From contig CAJXYE010000020.1 in the NCBI GenBank assembly GCA_913063325.1, forward strand, positions 1 to 64,000: a DNA stretch of 64,000 bases. Direction: 5' to 3'. The translations under genes were made by a program, and so were the position numbers. This DNA is from an uncultured Colwellia sp. Its GTDB lineage: Bacteria; Pseudomonadota; Gammaproteobacteria; Enterobacterales; Alteromonadaceae. A model generated the notes under the pieces. That model saw nothing but the letters and a program-made list of their open reading frames with translations. It had not been told where the DNA came from and made no database searches. This document shows, piece by piece, positions 36,554 to 45,755 of this stretch. Positions within the stretch are counted from its first letter, which is position 1; each line of letters starts with the position of its first letter.

Positions 36554-36604
36554 AGGCCTAACAAAACTGTCAGGTCATATAGAAATTGAATAGGAAGTTA
36601 ATGC

Positions 36605-38656
36605 ATGCAAAAATTTTGTCGTATCGCTCTCGCCGTATCTTTATCGTTAGGTTTATCAGTTAGCGCAATTGCGTTTGAAAAACCACATACTCCAGAAGAA
36701 CTCCCTGTCCTCATGCCTGAAACTCAGCATGCGACAGCAAGCAAGCGTATTACGGCACGATTTACTCGTGCTCATTATAAGAAAGTAACTATTGATGATG
36801 CTTTATCAGGTGAGGTTTTTGACCGCTTTATTAAACAACTTGATTATGCTCGTAATATTTTTCTGATAACGGATATTAATAACTTTCAAGAATACCGTCT
36901 TGAGTTTGACTCTGTATTAACACGCGGCAAGTTAGATACTGCCTACAATATTTATAACTTAAATATGCAAAGGCGCTTAGAGCGTTATGAGTATGCGATT
37001 AGTTTGTTAGATGTTGAAGGTGAGAAGAACCCTTTCAATTTCACTAAAGAAGATGTCTACTCTTTCGACCGAGAAGATGCGCCTTGGCCAGCTGACGAAG
37101 CAGAATTGAACGAGTTATGGCGCTTAAAGGTAAAGTCTGATGTATTAAATCTGACACTGACTAAGAAAGAATGGCCAAAAATCAAAGAAGTTTTAACTAA
37201 ACGATACAACTATGCAATTAAGCGCTTAAAGCAAAGTGAAAGTGAAGATGCTTTCCAACTTGTGATGAATAGTTTTGCTCGTGTCGTTGAGCCACATACC
37301 TCTTATTTGTCACCTCGTAATGCAGAACGTTTTCAAGTTGATATGAATTTATCACTTGAAGGTATTGGTGCAGAACTTAGGTCTATTGAAGATTATACCG
37401 TCATTCACCGTGTTGTTACCGGTGGGCCAGCGGATAAATCAAAGCAGCTTAAATCAAAAGACCGCATTGTTGGTGTTGCCCAGGGTGATAAAGAATTTGA
37501 AGATGTTATTGGCTGGCGTTTAGATGATGTTGTTGAGTTAATAAAGGGTGCTAAGGGGACAACAGTACGCCTTCAAGTATTACCTGGCGAAAGTGATGAT
37601 GATGCTAATATAAAAGTTGTCTCTATTGTTCGTGATATCATCAAGCTAGAAGACAGAGCTGCAAAGTCAGAGGTTTATTTAGAAAACCCTAATGATGCTA
37701 ATAGTAAAAAACTGGGCGTTATTACTATTCCAAGTTTTTATAATAATTTGTCGAAAGATGTCAAAAAAGAAATCGATAAGTTAAAAGAACAAAAAGTCGA
37801 AGGTATAATTGTTGATTTACGTGGTAATGGCGGTGGCTCATTAAGTGAAGCGACATTACTTACAGGTTTGTTTATTGATAAAGGCCCGGTTGTCCAAATT
37901 AGAGATGGTGCTAATCGTATTCAAGTAAACAGTGATCGCGATGGTGTTAGCTTCTTTGATGGACCATTAACTGTAATGGTTGACCGTTATAGTGCTTCAG
38001 CCTCCGAAATATTCTCAGCAGCTATTCAAGATTATGGCCGTGGTGTCATTATTGGTGAGCACACCTTTGGCAAAGGTACTGTACAGCAGCATCGTGGATT
38101 AGGTCGAGTATATGATTTATATGAAAAACCCTTAGGTAGTATTCAATACACTATTGCAAAATTTTATCGTATCAATGGCGGTAGTACACAGCATCGTGGC
38201 GTTTTACCGGATATTTCTTTCCCTACAGCAATAGATCCAGAAGATTGGGGCGAAAGCAAAGAAGAAAATGCATTGCCATGGGATCATATTCAACAAGCGA
38301 GATACACGCCATTAAATGAGCTAAATAAAGATATTGAGTACTTAAGCTCGCTTTATCAGCAACGTATCAAAGAAAACCCTGAATTTAATTACTTACTCGA
38401 AGATATTAGTACTTACCAAGCAGCTAAAGATGATAAAACGATTTCATTAAACCTTGCTACTCGTAAGTCTGAACGTGAAGAACGTAAAAGCAAACGTTTA
38501 GTTCGTGTTAATGAACAACTTGCACTGTTAGGCAAAGAGAAAGTAACAGATTTAGACGATTTATCTGATGAGCTTGATGACTTAGACCCATTTTTAGATG
38601 AAACGGCACGAATAACCTTTGATTTCATCTCTTTAGGTAAAATTGCCAAAAAATAA
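36605..38656 (+). CDS. prc: Tail-specific C-terminal processing protease Prc
   Basis: This 683-residue periplasmic protease has a signal peptide (RIALAVSLSLGLSVSAIAFE). A long N-terminal helical region is followed by a PDZ domain at about residues 235-330 (NLSLEGIGAELRSIEDYTVI). The serine protease core holds the catalytic serine in VMVDRYSASASEIFSAAIQD. The lysine is in HTFGKGTVQQHR. Prc cuts unfolded proteins with hydrophobic C-termini, and processes FtsI and Spr in E. coli. Length matches the family. A good ribosome-binding site (aggaag) precedes ATG 36605. Confidence 0.95.
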   Translation: MQKFCRIALAVSLSLGLSVSAIAFEKPHTPEELPVLMPETQHATASKRITARFTRAHYKKVTIDDALSGEVFDRFIKQLDYARNIFLITDINNFQEYRLEFDSVLTRGKLDTAYNIYNLNMQRRLERYEYAISLLDVEGEKNPFNFTKEDVYSFDREDAPWPADEAELNELWRLKVKSDVLNLTLTKKEWPKIKEVLTKRYNYAIKRLKQSESEDAFQLVMNSFARVVEPHTSYLSPRNAERFQVDMNLSLEGIGAELRSIEDYTVIHRVVTGGPADKSKQLKSKDRIVGVAQGDKEFEDVIGWRLDDVVELIKGAKGTTVRLQVLPGESDDDANIKVVSIVRDIIKLEDRAAKSEVYLENPNDANSKKLGVITIPSFYNNLSKDVKKEIDKLKEQKVEGIIVDLRGNGGGSLSEATLLTGLFIDKGPVVQIRDGANRIQVNSDRDGVSFFDGPLTVMVDRYSASASEIFSAAIQDYGRGVIIGEHTFGKGTVQQHRGLGRVYDLYEKPLGSIQYTIAKFYRINGGSTQHRGVLPDISFPTAIDPEDWGESKEENALPWDHIQQARYTPLNELNKDIEYLSSLYQQRIKENPEFNYLLEDISTYQAAKDDKTISLNLATRKSEREERKSKRLVRVNEQLALLGKEKVTDLDDLSDELDDLDPFLDETARITFDFISLGKIAKK

Positions 38657-38675
38657 TCACAATATGTATTATTTT

Positions 38676-38702
38676 AAACCGCCTAATAAAGGCGGTTTTT
38701 TT
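38676..38702 (+). terminator. Terminator after prc
   Basis: The arms aaaccgcc and ggcggttt with a 7-base loop are followed by a T-run, 20 bases after the prc stop codon. It is a strong intrinsic terminator. Confidence 0.92.
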
Positions 38703-38831
38703 ATATATAATAAGGCTTGTTTAGCGGCAAAACACAACAATTACTTGCATCTCATGCTCGTACAAGGCATGTTAATTTCCATTTTAGAATAACTTATAAT
38801 AAAAAATATAATATTAAGGTATACCGCATTT

Positions 38832-40289
38832 ATGTCTGAATCGATTCAACCCAAAATACCAAGCATGCTTGATTCTATTACCCCACTTATTGCTCTGGTT
38901 GTAATGTTAACTGCATCCGTTCAATTGTTTGGTGATAACTCTTCGTTTGGACCAAACCAGATTGCTTTAATGCTAGCAATGGGCATTGCCATTATAATAG
39001 GATTAAAAAACAAACATACTTGGGAATCAATAGAGAAGGCTATCGTTAATGGTATCTCAATTTCCTTAGGCGCTATTCTTATTCTATTAGCGGTGGGTGC
39101 ATTAATTGGTACTTGGCTGTTATCAGGTACAGTGCCTACTATGGTTTATTACGGCTTAAAGATAATAGATCCTAGCTGGTTTTATGCAGCGACTTGCTTA
39201 GTTTGTGGTATTGTTGCCATGAGTATTGGTAGTTCATGGACAACAGCAGCAACAGTAGGTGTTGCATTTATTGGCATAGCTAACGGTTTTGAAATGTCGA
39301 CAGCTGTTACTGCAGGTGCCGTGATTTCGGGCGCATATTTTGGTGATAAACTTTCACCTCTTTCAGAGACAACGAATCTTGCACCAGCGGTTGCTGGAAC
39401 TGAATTATTTGCCCATATTCGATATATGCTTTGGACGACCATACCCTCTATTTCTATTGCATTGACTTTATTTCTATTTATTGGATTTAACCATTCCTCT
39501 ACTAATACAGGAAGCACTGAGAGTATTGAAACGTTAACCACCATATTAGAATCGACTTACAACATAAGTGTAATCAACTTAATTCCCCTTGCCGTATTAC
39601 TCTTTTTAGCATTTAAAAAGATGCCAGCATTTCCGGCCGTGGCAGTTGGTGCAATTATCGGCGGCGTTTGGGCTGCCGTTTTCCAACAAGAATTGATTCT
39701 CTCAATGGCTAAAGAAGGATTAAATGGAGTTCAGGCGACTTTAACTGTTGTTTGGACAGCATTCTTTGATGGCGTTGTGGTTAAAACGGGTAATGCCGAA
39801 ATAGATGAACTACTGAGTCGTGGTGGCATGTCTAGCATGTTGAATACTATTTGGTTGGTAATTTGTGCATTAAGCTTTGGTGCAGTACTTGAGCATTTGG
39901 GCATGTTAAAACGTTTTGTTGATGCTATTTTAAAAACTGCAAAATCTACGGGCAGCTTGATCGCAAGTACTGTAGCTACTTGTATAGGAACAAACCTTAT
40001 TACTGCTGACCAATATATGGCTATCGTAATGCCAGGCAGAATGTATAAAGAGGAATATCAACGCCGTGGATTACATCCGACAGTATTAAGTCGTACATTG
40101 GAAGACTCCGGTACTATAACTTCACCATTGATCCCTTGGAATACCTGTGGCGCATTTATGTTCGGGGCTTTAGCATTAACTTCCTACGATTATATATTTT
40201 ATTGTTTTTTCAATTTGATTAACCCAGTGCTGGCAATTATTTATGGTTATGTAGGTTATAAAATAAAATATATAAATGACAAAAGTTAA
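38832..40289 (+). CDS. nhaC: NhaC-family sodium/proton antiporter
   Basis: This 485-residue inner-membrane antiporter has about twelve hydrophobic segments. NhaC signatures include GSSWTTAATVGVAFIGIANG, ISGAYFGDKLSPLSETTNLA, TITSPLIPWNTCGAF and TNLITADQYMAIVMPGRMYK. It extrudes sodium in exchange for protons, apt for a marine bacterium. It is a single-gene unit between terminators at 38.7 and 40.3 kb. Confidence 0.92.
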   Translation: MSESIQPKIPSMLDSITPLIALVVMLTASVQLFGDNSSFGPNQIALMLAMGIAIIIGLKNKHTWESIEKAIVNGISISLGAILILLAVGALIGTWLLSGTVPTMVYYGLKIIDPSWFYAATCLVCGIVAMSIGSSWTTAATVGVAFIGIANGFEMSTAVTAGAVISGAYFGDKLSPLSETTNLAPAVAGTELFAHIRYMLWTTIPSISIALTLFLFIGFNHSSTNTGSTESIETLTTILESTYNISVINLIPLAVLLFLAFKKMPAFPAVAVGAIIGGVWAAVFQQELILSMAKEGLNGVQATLTVVWTAFFDGVVVKTGNAEIDELLSRGGMSSMLNTIWLVICALSFGAVLEHLGMLKRFVDAILKTAKSTGSLIASTVATCIGTNLITADQYMAIVMPGRMYKEEYQRRGLHPTVLSRTLEDSGTITSPLIPWNTCGAFMFGALALTSYDYIFYCFFNLINPVLAIIYGYVGYKIKYINDKS

Positions 40290-40331
40290 GGTAATTAGCT
40301 TAACTTTGAAATTAACGATAATCTAATCTAT

Positions 40332-40356
40332 AAAGCCTGTAACCAGCAGGCTTTTT
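40332..40356 (+). terminator. Terminator after nhaC
   Basis: The arms aaagcctg and caggcttt with a 7-base loop end in a T-run, 42 bases after the antiporter stop codon and 20 bases before pepN. Confidence 0.85.
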
Positions 40357-40376
40357 ATGTTTTTAAAGGTAATACT

Positions 40377-42983
40377 ATGACTGATTCTACGCCTCGTTTT
40401 TTAGCGGACTACCGCACAGCTGAATATACAATTAATACAGTAAACTTAACTATCCACCTAGATGACAGGTGTAGCCAAATTATTAGCGAACTGACTATCG
40501 AGCGACAGGGCGATAATCAGCAAGCTTTACAATTAAACGGCGAGCATTTAACGTTAGTATCATTAGTGATTGATAATCATGCATTAAATCAAAATCAATA
40601 TCAGCTTAGTGATACATTATTAACTATTCCTGCTAGCAGCTTACCTGATAGTAACCATTTTACGCTTATTGTTACTACTGAGGTTAACCCTCAAGAGAAC
40701 ACCGCATTAGAAGGTTTATTTAAATCAGGTGACGCTTTTTGTACTCAATGTGAAGCAGAAGGCTTTCGCCGGATCAGTTATTACCTTGATAGACCTGATG
40801 TCATGGCGACATTTACCACTAAGGTTGTGGCAGATAAAAGCTTATATCCTTATTTATTATCCAATGGTAACAAAGTAGAAAGTGGCGACTTAGCTGACAA
40901 TAAACACTTTGTCACTTGGCATGACCCTTTTCCAAAACCGTGTTATTTGTTTGCCCTAGTTGCGGGTGATTTTGATTTACTGGAAGATAAATTTACCACT
41001 GTCTCTGGCCGTGAAGTTGCACTTGAAATTTTTGTCGATAGAGGCAATGTAGCTAAAGCTGAACATGCTATGGTGTCATTGAAAAAATCAATGACGTGGG
41101 ATGAAGAAACGTTCGGCCTTGAATACGATTTAGATATTTACATGATTGTTGCGGTAGACTTTTTTAATATGGGTGCAATGGAAAACAAAGGCTTAAATGT
41201 TTTTAATTCTAAATATGTATTAGCAGATAGCCAATGTGCCACAGATAGTGATTATTTTAATATTGAAGCCGTTATTGCCCATGAGTACTTTCATAACTGG
41301 ACAGGAAACCGTGTCACTTGCCGTGATTGGTTCCAACTCAGTTTAAAAGAAGGCTTAACTGTTTTTCGAGATCAACAGTTTAGTGCACAAATGCATTCAA
41401 GTGCCGTGACACGCATTCAAAATGTGCGTTTATTACGCTCACAACAATTTGCTGAAGATGCAGGCCCTATGGCGCATCCAATACGACCTGAAAAAGTACT
41501 TGAAATGAATAATTTCTACACTTTGACAGTTTATGAAAAAGGCTCTGAAGTGATTCGTATGTTACATACGTTAATCGGTGTAGATAAATTTAGAAAAGGT
41601 ATGAATTTATACTTTTCTCGTTTTGATGGCATGGCTGTTACTTGTGATGATTTTATCAATGCGATGAGTGATGCTAGTGGCAAAGATCTTACTCAATTTA
41701 AGCTGTGGTATAGCCAATCAGGAACTCCCGTAGTTAAGGCACAAGAATCATTTGAGCCCCAAAAAAATATATATACATTAACCTTATTACAGCAATCACC
41801 AGTAACTAAGAGCCAGCCAGATCCACAAGCGTTACACATTCCTATTAAAGTTGAATTAATCGGTGAAGGTAATGACAAGGCCAACCACAGTGAATTACTC
41901 GAATTGACCCAAGCTGAGCAAAGCTGGCAATTTAGTGATTTTACCAGCAAACCGACTATTGCAATGCTGGCTGATTTTAGTGCACCAGTGAAATTGGTTT
42001 TTGACCAAGACGAAGCTAGCCTTTTAACTATTGTTAAAGACGCGAGTAATAGTTTTAGTCGCTGGGATGCAGGGCAGAAATTATTAATGTCTTATGTGCA
42101 ACAATTAACCTTTGAAGGCAGTTATGAAATTCCAGAGGTATTAGTTAATACTATAAATGAGATGTTAAATAGTGGTGGCGACCGTGCCTTTATCGCTGAG
42201 CAATTATCATTACCTAGTTTCGATGAAGCGGCTAGTTTGATGATAGATATCGATCCTATTGCACTGAATAAAGCTATAACATCTCTTGCTAATTTTATTG
42301 CACAAGGTGCTCAACAACAATTACTTACTAGTTACCAAGCTTGTCAACAAGACGACTCACCACAACATGCTGTGGCAAACAGATCCTTAAAAAATGTTTG
42401 TTTAAGTTATTTAAGCCTATTACCTGAGTATCAGTACTTAGTCACAGCACAATATCAGCAGGCAACAAACAATGATGCTGTCTTGCAAGAAAACATGACT
42501 GACAGTCTGGCTGCGTTAACGTGCAGCGCAAAAAATAACTTAACAGACTTGAATAAACAACTGCAGCATTTTGAACATAAGTGGCAGCAGACAACTTTGG
42601 TAATGGATAAATGGTTTGCTTTAAATGCTAGCGTAGTAAGTGATGATATTTTCTCTCAGCTAACAAGCTTATTAACGCATCCACAATTTAGTTTGAAAAA
42701 TCCAAACCGAGCGCGCTCTTTAATTGGCGCTTTTGCAATGAATAATCCTAAGTACTTTCATTGTCAGACGGGACGAGGTTATCAATTTTTAGCAGAACAA
42801 ATAGCTAAATTAAATGAAATTAACCCACAAGTTGCTTCCAGACTTATCACACCATTAATTCAGTATAAAAGCTTTGCTCCTGCGCATCAAAAGCTGATGA
42901 AGGCAGAATTGATTAACTTACAAAAGTTACAAAATCTTTCTAATGACTTAAAAGAAAAACTTGATGCTGCATTGAGTGACTAG
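40377..42983 (+). CDS. pepN: Aminopeptidase N
   Basis: This 868-residue M1 metallo-aminopeptidase removes N-terminal residues from peptides in the cytoplasm. It shows the exopeptidase signature GAMENKGLNVFNSKYV and the zinc site HEYFHNWTGNRVTCRDW. The second zinc-ligand glutamate is in LSLKEGLTVFRDQQFS. Length and the C-terminal helical domain match gammaproteobacterial PepN. The start is preceded by aaaggt. A hairpin and a tetranucleotide tract separate it from the DUF2835 gene. Confidence 0.96.
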   Translation: MTDSTPRFLADYRTAEYTINTVNLTIHLDDRCSQIISELTIERQGDNQQALQLNGEHLTLVSLVIDNHALNQNQYQLSDTLLTIPASSLPDSNHFTLIVTTEVNPQENTALEGLFKSGDAFCTQCEAEGFRRISYYLDRPDVMATFTTKVVADKSLYPYLLSNGNKVESGDLADNKHFVTWHDPFPKPCYLFALVAGDFDLLEDKFTTVSGREVALEIFVDRGNVAKAEHAMVSLKKSMTWDEETFGLEYDLDIYMIVAVDFFNMGAMENKGLNVFNSKYVLADSQCATDSDYFNIEAVIAHEYFHNWTGNRVTCRDWFQLSLKEGLTVFRDQQFSAQMHSSAVTRIQNVRLLRSQQFAEDAGPMAHPIRPEKVLEMNNFYTLTVYEKGSEVIRMLHTLIGVDKFRKGMNLYFSRFDGMAVTCDDFINAMSDASGKDLTQFKLWYSQSGTPVVKAQESFEPQKNIYTLTLLQQSPVTKSQPDPQALHIPIKVELIGEGNDKANHSELLELTQAEQSWQFSDFTSKPTIAMLADFSAPVKLVFDQDEASLLTIVKDASNSFSRWDAGQKLLMSYVQQLTFEGSYEIPEVLVNTINEMLNSGGDRAFIAEQLSLPSFDEAASLMIDIDPIALNKAITSLANFIAQGAQQQLLTSYQACQQDDSPQHAVANRSLKNVCLSYLSLLPEYQYLVTAQYQQATNNDAVLQENMTDSLAALTCSAKNNLTDLNKQLQHFEHKWQQTTLVMDKWFALNASVVSDDIFSQLTSLLTHPQFSLKNPNRARSLIGAFAMNNPKYFHCQTGRGYQFLAEQIAKLNEINPQVASRLITPLIQYKSFAPAHQKLMKAELINLQKLQNLSNDLKEKLDAALSD

Positions 42984-43017
42984 TAGGCTGTCGCTCTTTT
43001 AGTTTTAATCAAACCCG

Positions 43018-43044
43018 CGTACTTACCATGTCTGAGTAAGTACG
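43018..43044 (+). terminator. Hairpin after pepN
   Basis: The arms cgtacttac (43018-43026) and gtaagtacg (43036-43044) pair perfectly over 9 bases with a 9-base loop. It lies 35 bases past the pepN stop, directly before the (CTAT) tract. No strong T-run follows, so it may limit read-through into the DUF2835 gene or shape its leader. Confidence 0.5.
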
Positions 43045-43053
43045 TTAAGAACT

Positions 43054-43077
43054 CTATCTATCTATCTATCTATCTAT
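43054..43077 (+). repeat. Tetranucleotide tract (CTAT)6 at a start codon
   Basis: Six perfect copies of CTAT occupy 43054-43077. The last copy overlaps the ATG of the DUF2835 gene (43076-43078). Tracts of this size are prone to slipped-strand mutation. No Shine-Dalgarno is visible between the tract and ATG. Confidence 0.85.
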
Positions 43078-43291
43078 GAAATATTACTTTTCTCTCAACA
43101 TAACAACTAATGAATTTTTACCTTATTACCAAGGAACTATTCAAAATGTTGTTGTGACTACAACTAAGGGCATCAAAGTACAATTTCCCGCCATGCACTT
43201 AAGAAAGTACCTGACTGCGGCAGGCATTCAGGGATTCTTTTGTTTAGAAACCCAACAAAATAAGTTTTTATCGCTATCTAAGGCGAAATAA
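43076..43291 (+). CDS. DUF2835 family small protein
   Basis: This 71-residue protein matches DUF2835: MKYYFSLNITTNEFLPYYQG, then VQFPAMHLRKYLTAAGIQG and FFCLETQQNKFLSLS. Family members are small beta-rich proteins of unknown function, common in Alteromonadales and Vibrionales. The start codon is formed by the end of a (CTAT)6 tract and no ribosome-binding site stands at normal distance. Expression may therefore vary with repeat number or depend on pepN transcription. Confidence 0.85.
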   Translation: MKYYFSLNITTNEFLPYYQGTIQNVVVTTTKGIKVQFPAMHLRKYLTAAGIQGFFCLETQQNKFLSLSKAK

Positions 43292-43668
43292 TTTCAGTTG
43301 TTTTTGTTGGAATAGAGTAATAACTTGAAACAGTGGTCGGACCATCTTAATAATGTCTTTTTGCTAAAACTTTTAACAAATAAGCGTTATTTCATGAACT
43401 TAGAAAACAAAGTCGGAATTGTATTCTTTCATTTTAAAACGCTAGTTTTAAACATAGTATTTAAACGCTTAGTTGTTTTAATGCAAGTCGTTAAAATATA
43501 GCGGTTTAACTCTTACCTTTACTCTTGCTACCTAAGTCAAATGATGTAATTATTATTGCCGTTAGATAAACAATAAAACAAAAACTAACTTTTGATTACA
43601 TTTACAGAGATGAATTTTCACTGATATTTTATCTTTTAGTATCATGTTTTGAACAGGGGAGAGAATAG
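43292..43668. other. Leader region of the DUF1302 operon, no gene
   Basis: This 377-base AT-rich gap has no plausible frame. It likely contains the promoter of the four-gene operon beginning at 43669. A partial inverted pair (aaaacgctag and cgcttag near 43435-43480) is visible but imperfect. A good ribosome-binding site (ggggagag) ends the region. Confidence 0.45.
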
Positions 43669-45741
43669 ATGAAACACAAGCCTCAACATGGCTTTGCCAA
43701 AAAACCTTTAGTTATAGGTATTGCTGCCGCGCTTTCAATGTCAGTATTAACTTCAGTTGTGAATACTGCTCAAGCAGCAAGATGGGATCTAGGTGATGTA
43801 GAAATCAGTTTTGATTCAACCTTTAGTATCGGCTCTAGCTGGAGAACAGAAGATCGAAACTGGAATGATAATGTAGGTAAATCAAACAACGCCAATAGTG
43901 GTCTTGATTTTAGTAATTACAATATTTTTTCTCCTGCGATTCCTAAAGAAGATATCTGGGCACAAGGTAAGGGCGGTTATTCCACCAATGGTGATAACGG
44001 TAACCTCAATTATAATGCCGGGGAAAGTTTTTCTAAAATATTTAAAGGTGTGCATGAATTAGATATTCGTTATCAAAATGTCGGTGTTTTTGTTCGTGGT
44101 ATGTATTTTTATGATTACGCCATGATGGATGAAGATAGAGCTTCATCTAACTCTATTACAGGCAATGTTTTTGACCCTTGTCGAGATAGCGAAGCCAAAG
44201 AGCAGGTCTGTCAAGATGTACGTTTACTTGATGCCTATATTTATGGTGACTTTGATCTAGGTGAAATGCCTTTTTCTGTACGTCTTGGTGACCAAGTGAT
44301 TAGTTGGGGTGAAAGTACCTTAATCTCTCATGGCATTAGTGAGATAAATGCCGTTGATATAGCGCGTTTACGTGCACCAGGTGCCGAATTAAAAGAAGCC
44401 TTTATTCCTGTTGGTACTTTGTGGGGCTCATTGGGTGTTACCGATAACTTCAACATTGAAGCCTATTATCAGTACTCTTGGGAAAAGACCATATTGCCAC
44501 CACCAGGTAGTTACTTTTCTACTAATGACTTTGCCGGAGATGGCGGACAATATAATAATGTCCAACTTGGCTTCGGTGGTAATCCAGATATGAATTTAGA
44601 CTACCTAATGGCTGGTCTAAATGATATAGGTGCGGCGGTTCGAACAGGAGCTATTTCCCCAGAGACAGCTGGTGCAATGTATTCAGCTTATGCCGGTAAC
44701 CTGACGTTGAGAGCACCTGGCTCAAAAGCTGAAAATGAACCTGATGATGGTGGCCAATACGGCTTACGTTTATCTTGGTTTATCCCTGAACTGAACGATA
44801 CCGAAATTAGTTTATACCATGTGAATTACCATAGTCGCCGTCCTATTTTTTCAGGTATAACGGCTGATTTTGGTGCGGAATCTATCGGCGGAGATATAGC
44901 CTATTTAGCTGGTAATGAAATCACCGAAGATAACTATTCAAACTTACAAAGTTTCTCTCGTGTAGAGTTGGATTATGTAGAAGACATCAAAATGTATGCG
45001 ATGAGCTTTAACACGACTATCGGCACCACTGCTTTTGCTGGTGAAGTGAGTTATCGTCAAGATGAACCAATGCAAATAGATGATGTTGAATTGCTTTTTG
45101 CTGCGGTTCCGCAACAACTTGCTAATACCGGTAACCCAGCATATGCCGCTTTAGACGGTGTCTCGCAAATGATTCAAGCTGATGGCACACCATACCAATC
45201 AGGCCAAACTGCAAAAGGTTATATTTTATCCGATACCGTACAAGCACAAGCAACGTTAACACATTTGTTTGGTCCTACTTTAGGTGCAAGTCAATTTGTT
45301 GGTTTAATTGAAGTCGGTGGTATCAATATCAATGATATGCCTGACCAAAGCGAATTACGCTTAAATGGGCCAGGTACCGCGCGTAGTGGCACCGACAGTG
45401 GTCTTATGCATGTATTGCAGGGCGGTACTGAAACTAACCCATTCCCAACAGAGTTTGCTTGGGGTTACCGTGCGGTTGTTAAAATGGATTATACCAACGT
45501 TATTGCTGGTATTAATATGTCACCTCGTATTGTATTTTCACATGACGTTAGTGGTATTACACCCGATCCATTGTTTATGTTTATTGAAGGCAGAAAGTCA
45601 ACGTCGTTTGGCTTAAAATTTGACTATCAAAGTAAATGGTCTGCCGACTTAAACTACAACACTTTCTTCGACGGTGTAGGTACTACTAATCAGATGGAAG
45701 ATCGCGATTATGTATCTTTCAGCGTAAGTTATTCAATTTAA
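43669..45741 (+). CDS. DUF1302 outer-membrane barrel protein
   Basis: This 690-residue protein has an unusually long signal sequence (IGIAAALSMSVLTSVVNTAQA). It then has a DUF1302 domain beginning RWDLGDVEISFDSTFSIGSS. Later blocks include RYQNVGVFVRGMYFYDYAMM, DAYIYGDFDLG, VRLGDQVISWGES and LRAPGAELKEAFIPVGTLWG. It ends in FSVSYSI with an aromatic-rich barrel-like pattern, and is predicted to be an outer-membrane porin-like protein. The DUF1329 gene follows 14 bases later. These two with a YCF48-like and an RND protein recur as one locus in many proteobacteria, often tied to hydrophobic substrates. The substrate here is unknown. Confidence 0.85.
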   Translation: MKHKPQHGFAKKPLVIGIAAALSMSVLTSVVNTAQAARWDLGDVEISFDSTFSIGSSWRTEDRNWNDNVGKSNNANSGLDFSNYNIFSPAIPKEDIWAQGKGGYSTNGDNGNLNYNAGESFSKIFKGVHELDIRYQNVGVFVRGMYFYDYAMMDEDRASSNSITGNVFDPCRDSEAKEQVCQDVRLLDAYIYGDFDLGEMPFSVRLGDQVISWGESTLISHGISEINAVDIARLRAPGAELKEAFIPVGTLWGSLGVTDNFNIEAYYQYSWEKTILPPPGSYFSTNDFAGDGGQYNNVQLGFGGNPDMNLDYLMAGLNDIGAAVRTGAISPETAGAMYSAYAGNLTLRAPGSKAENEPDDGGQYGLRLSWFIPELNDTEISLYHVNYHSRRPIFSGITADFGAESIGGDIAYLAGNEITEDNYSNLQSFSRVELDYVEDIKMYAMSFNTTIGTTAFAGEVSYRQDEPMQIDDVELLFAAVPQQLANTGNPAYAALDGVSQMIQADGTPYQSGQTAKGYILSDTVQAQATLTHLFGPTLGASQFVGLIEVGGININDMPDQSELRLNGPGTARSGTDSGLMHVLQGGTETNPFPTEFAWGYRAVVKMDYTNVIAGINMSPRIVFSHDVSGITPDPLFMFIEGRKSTSFGLKFDYQSKWSADLNYNTFFDGVGTTNQMEDRDYVSFSVSYSI

Positions 45742-45755
45742 TTAAGGCATAAATC

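Noticed and set aside
43054-43077. (CTAT)6 as an in-frame phase-variation switch of a longer protein
   Set aside because: The frame upstream of the ATG is closed by a stop at 43046-43048, so repeat changes cannot shift the coding frame; only leader effects remain possible.
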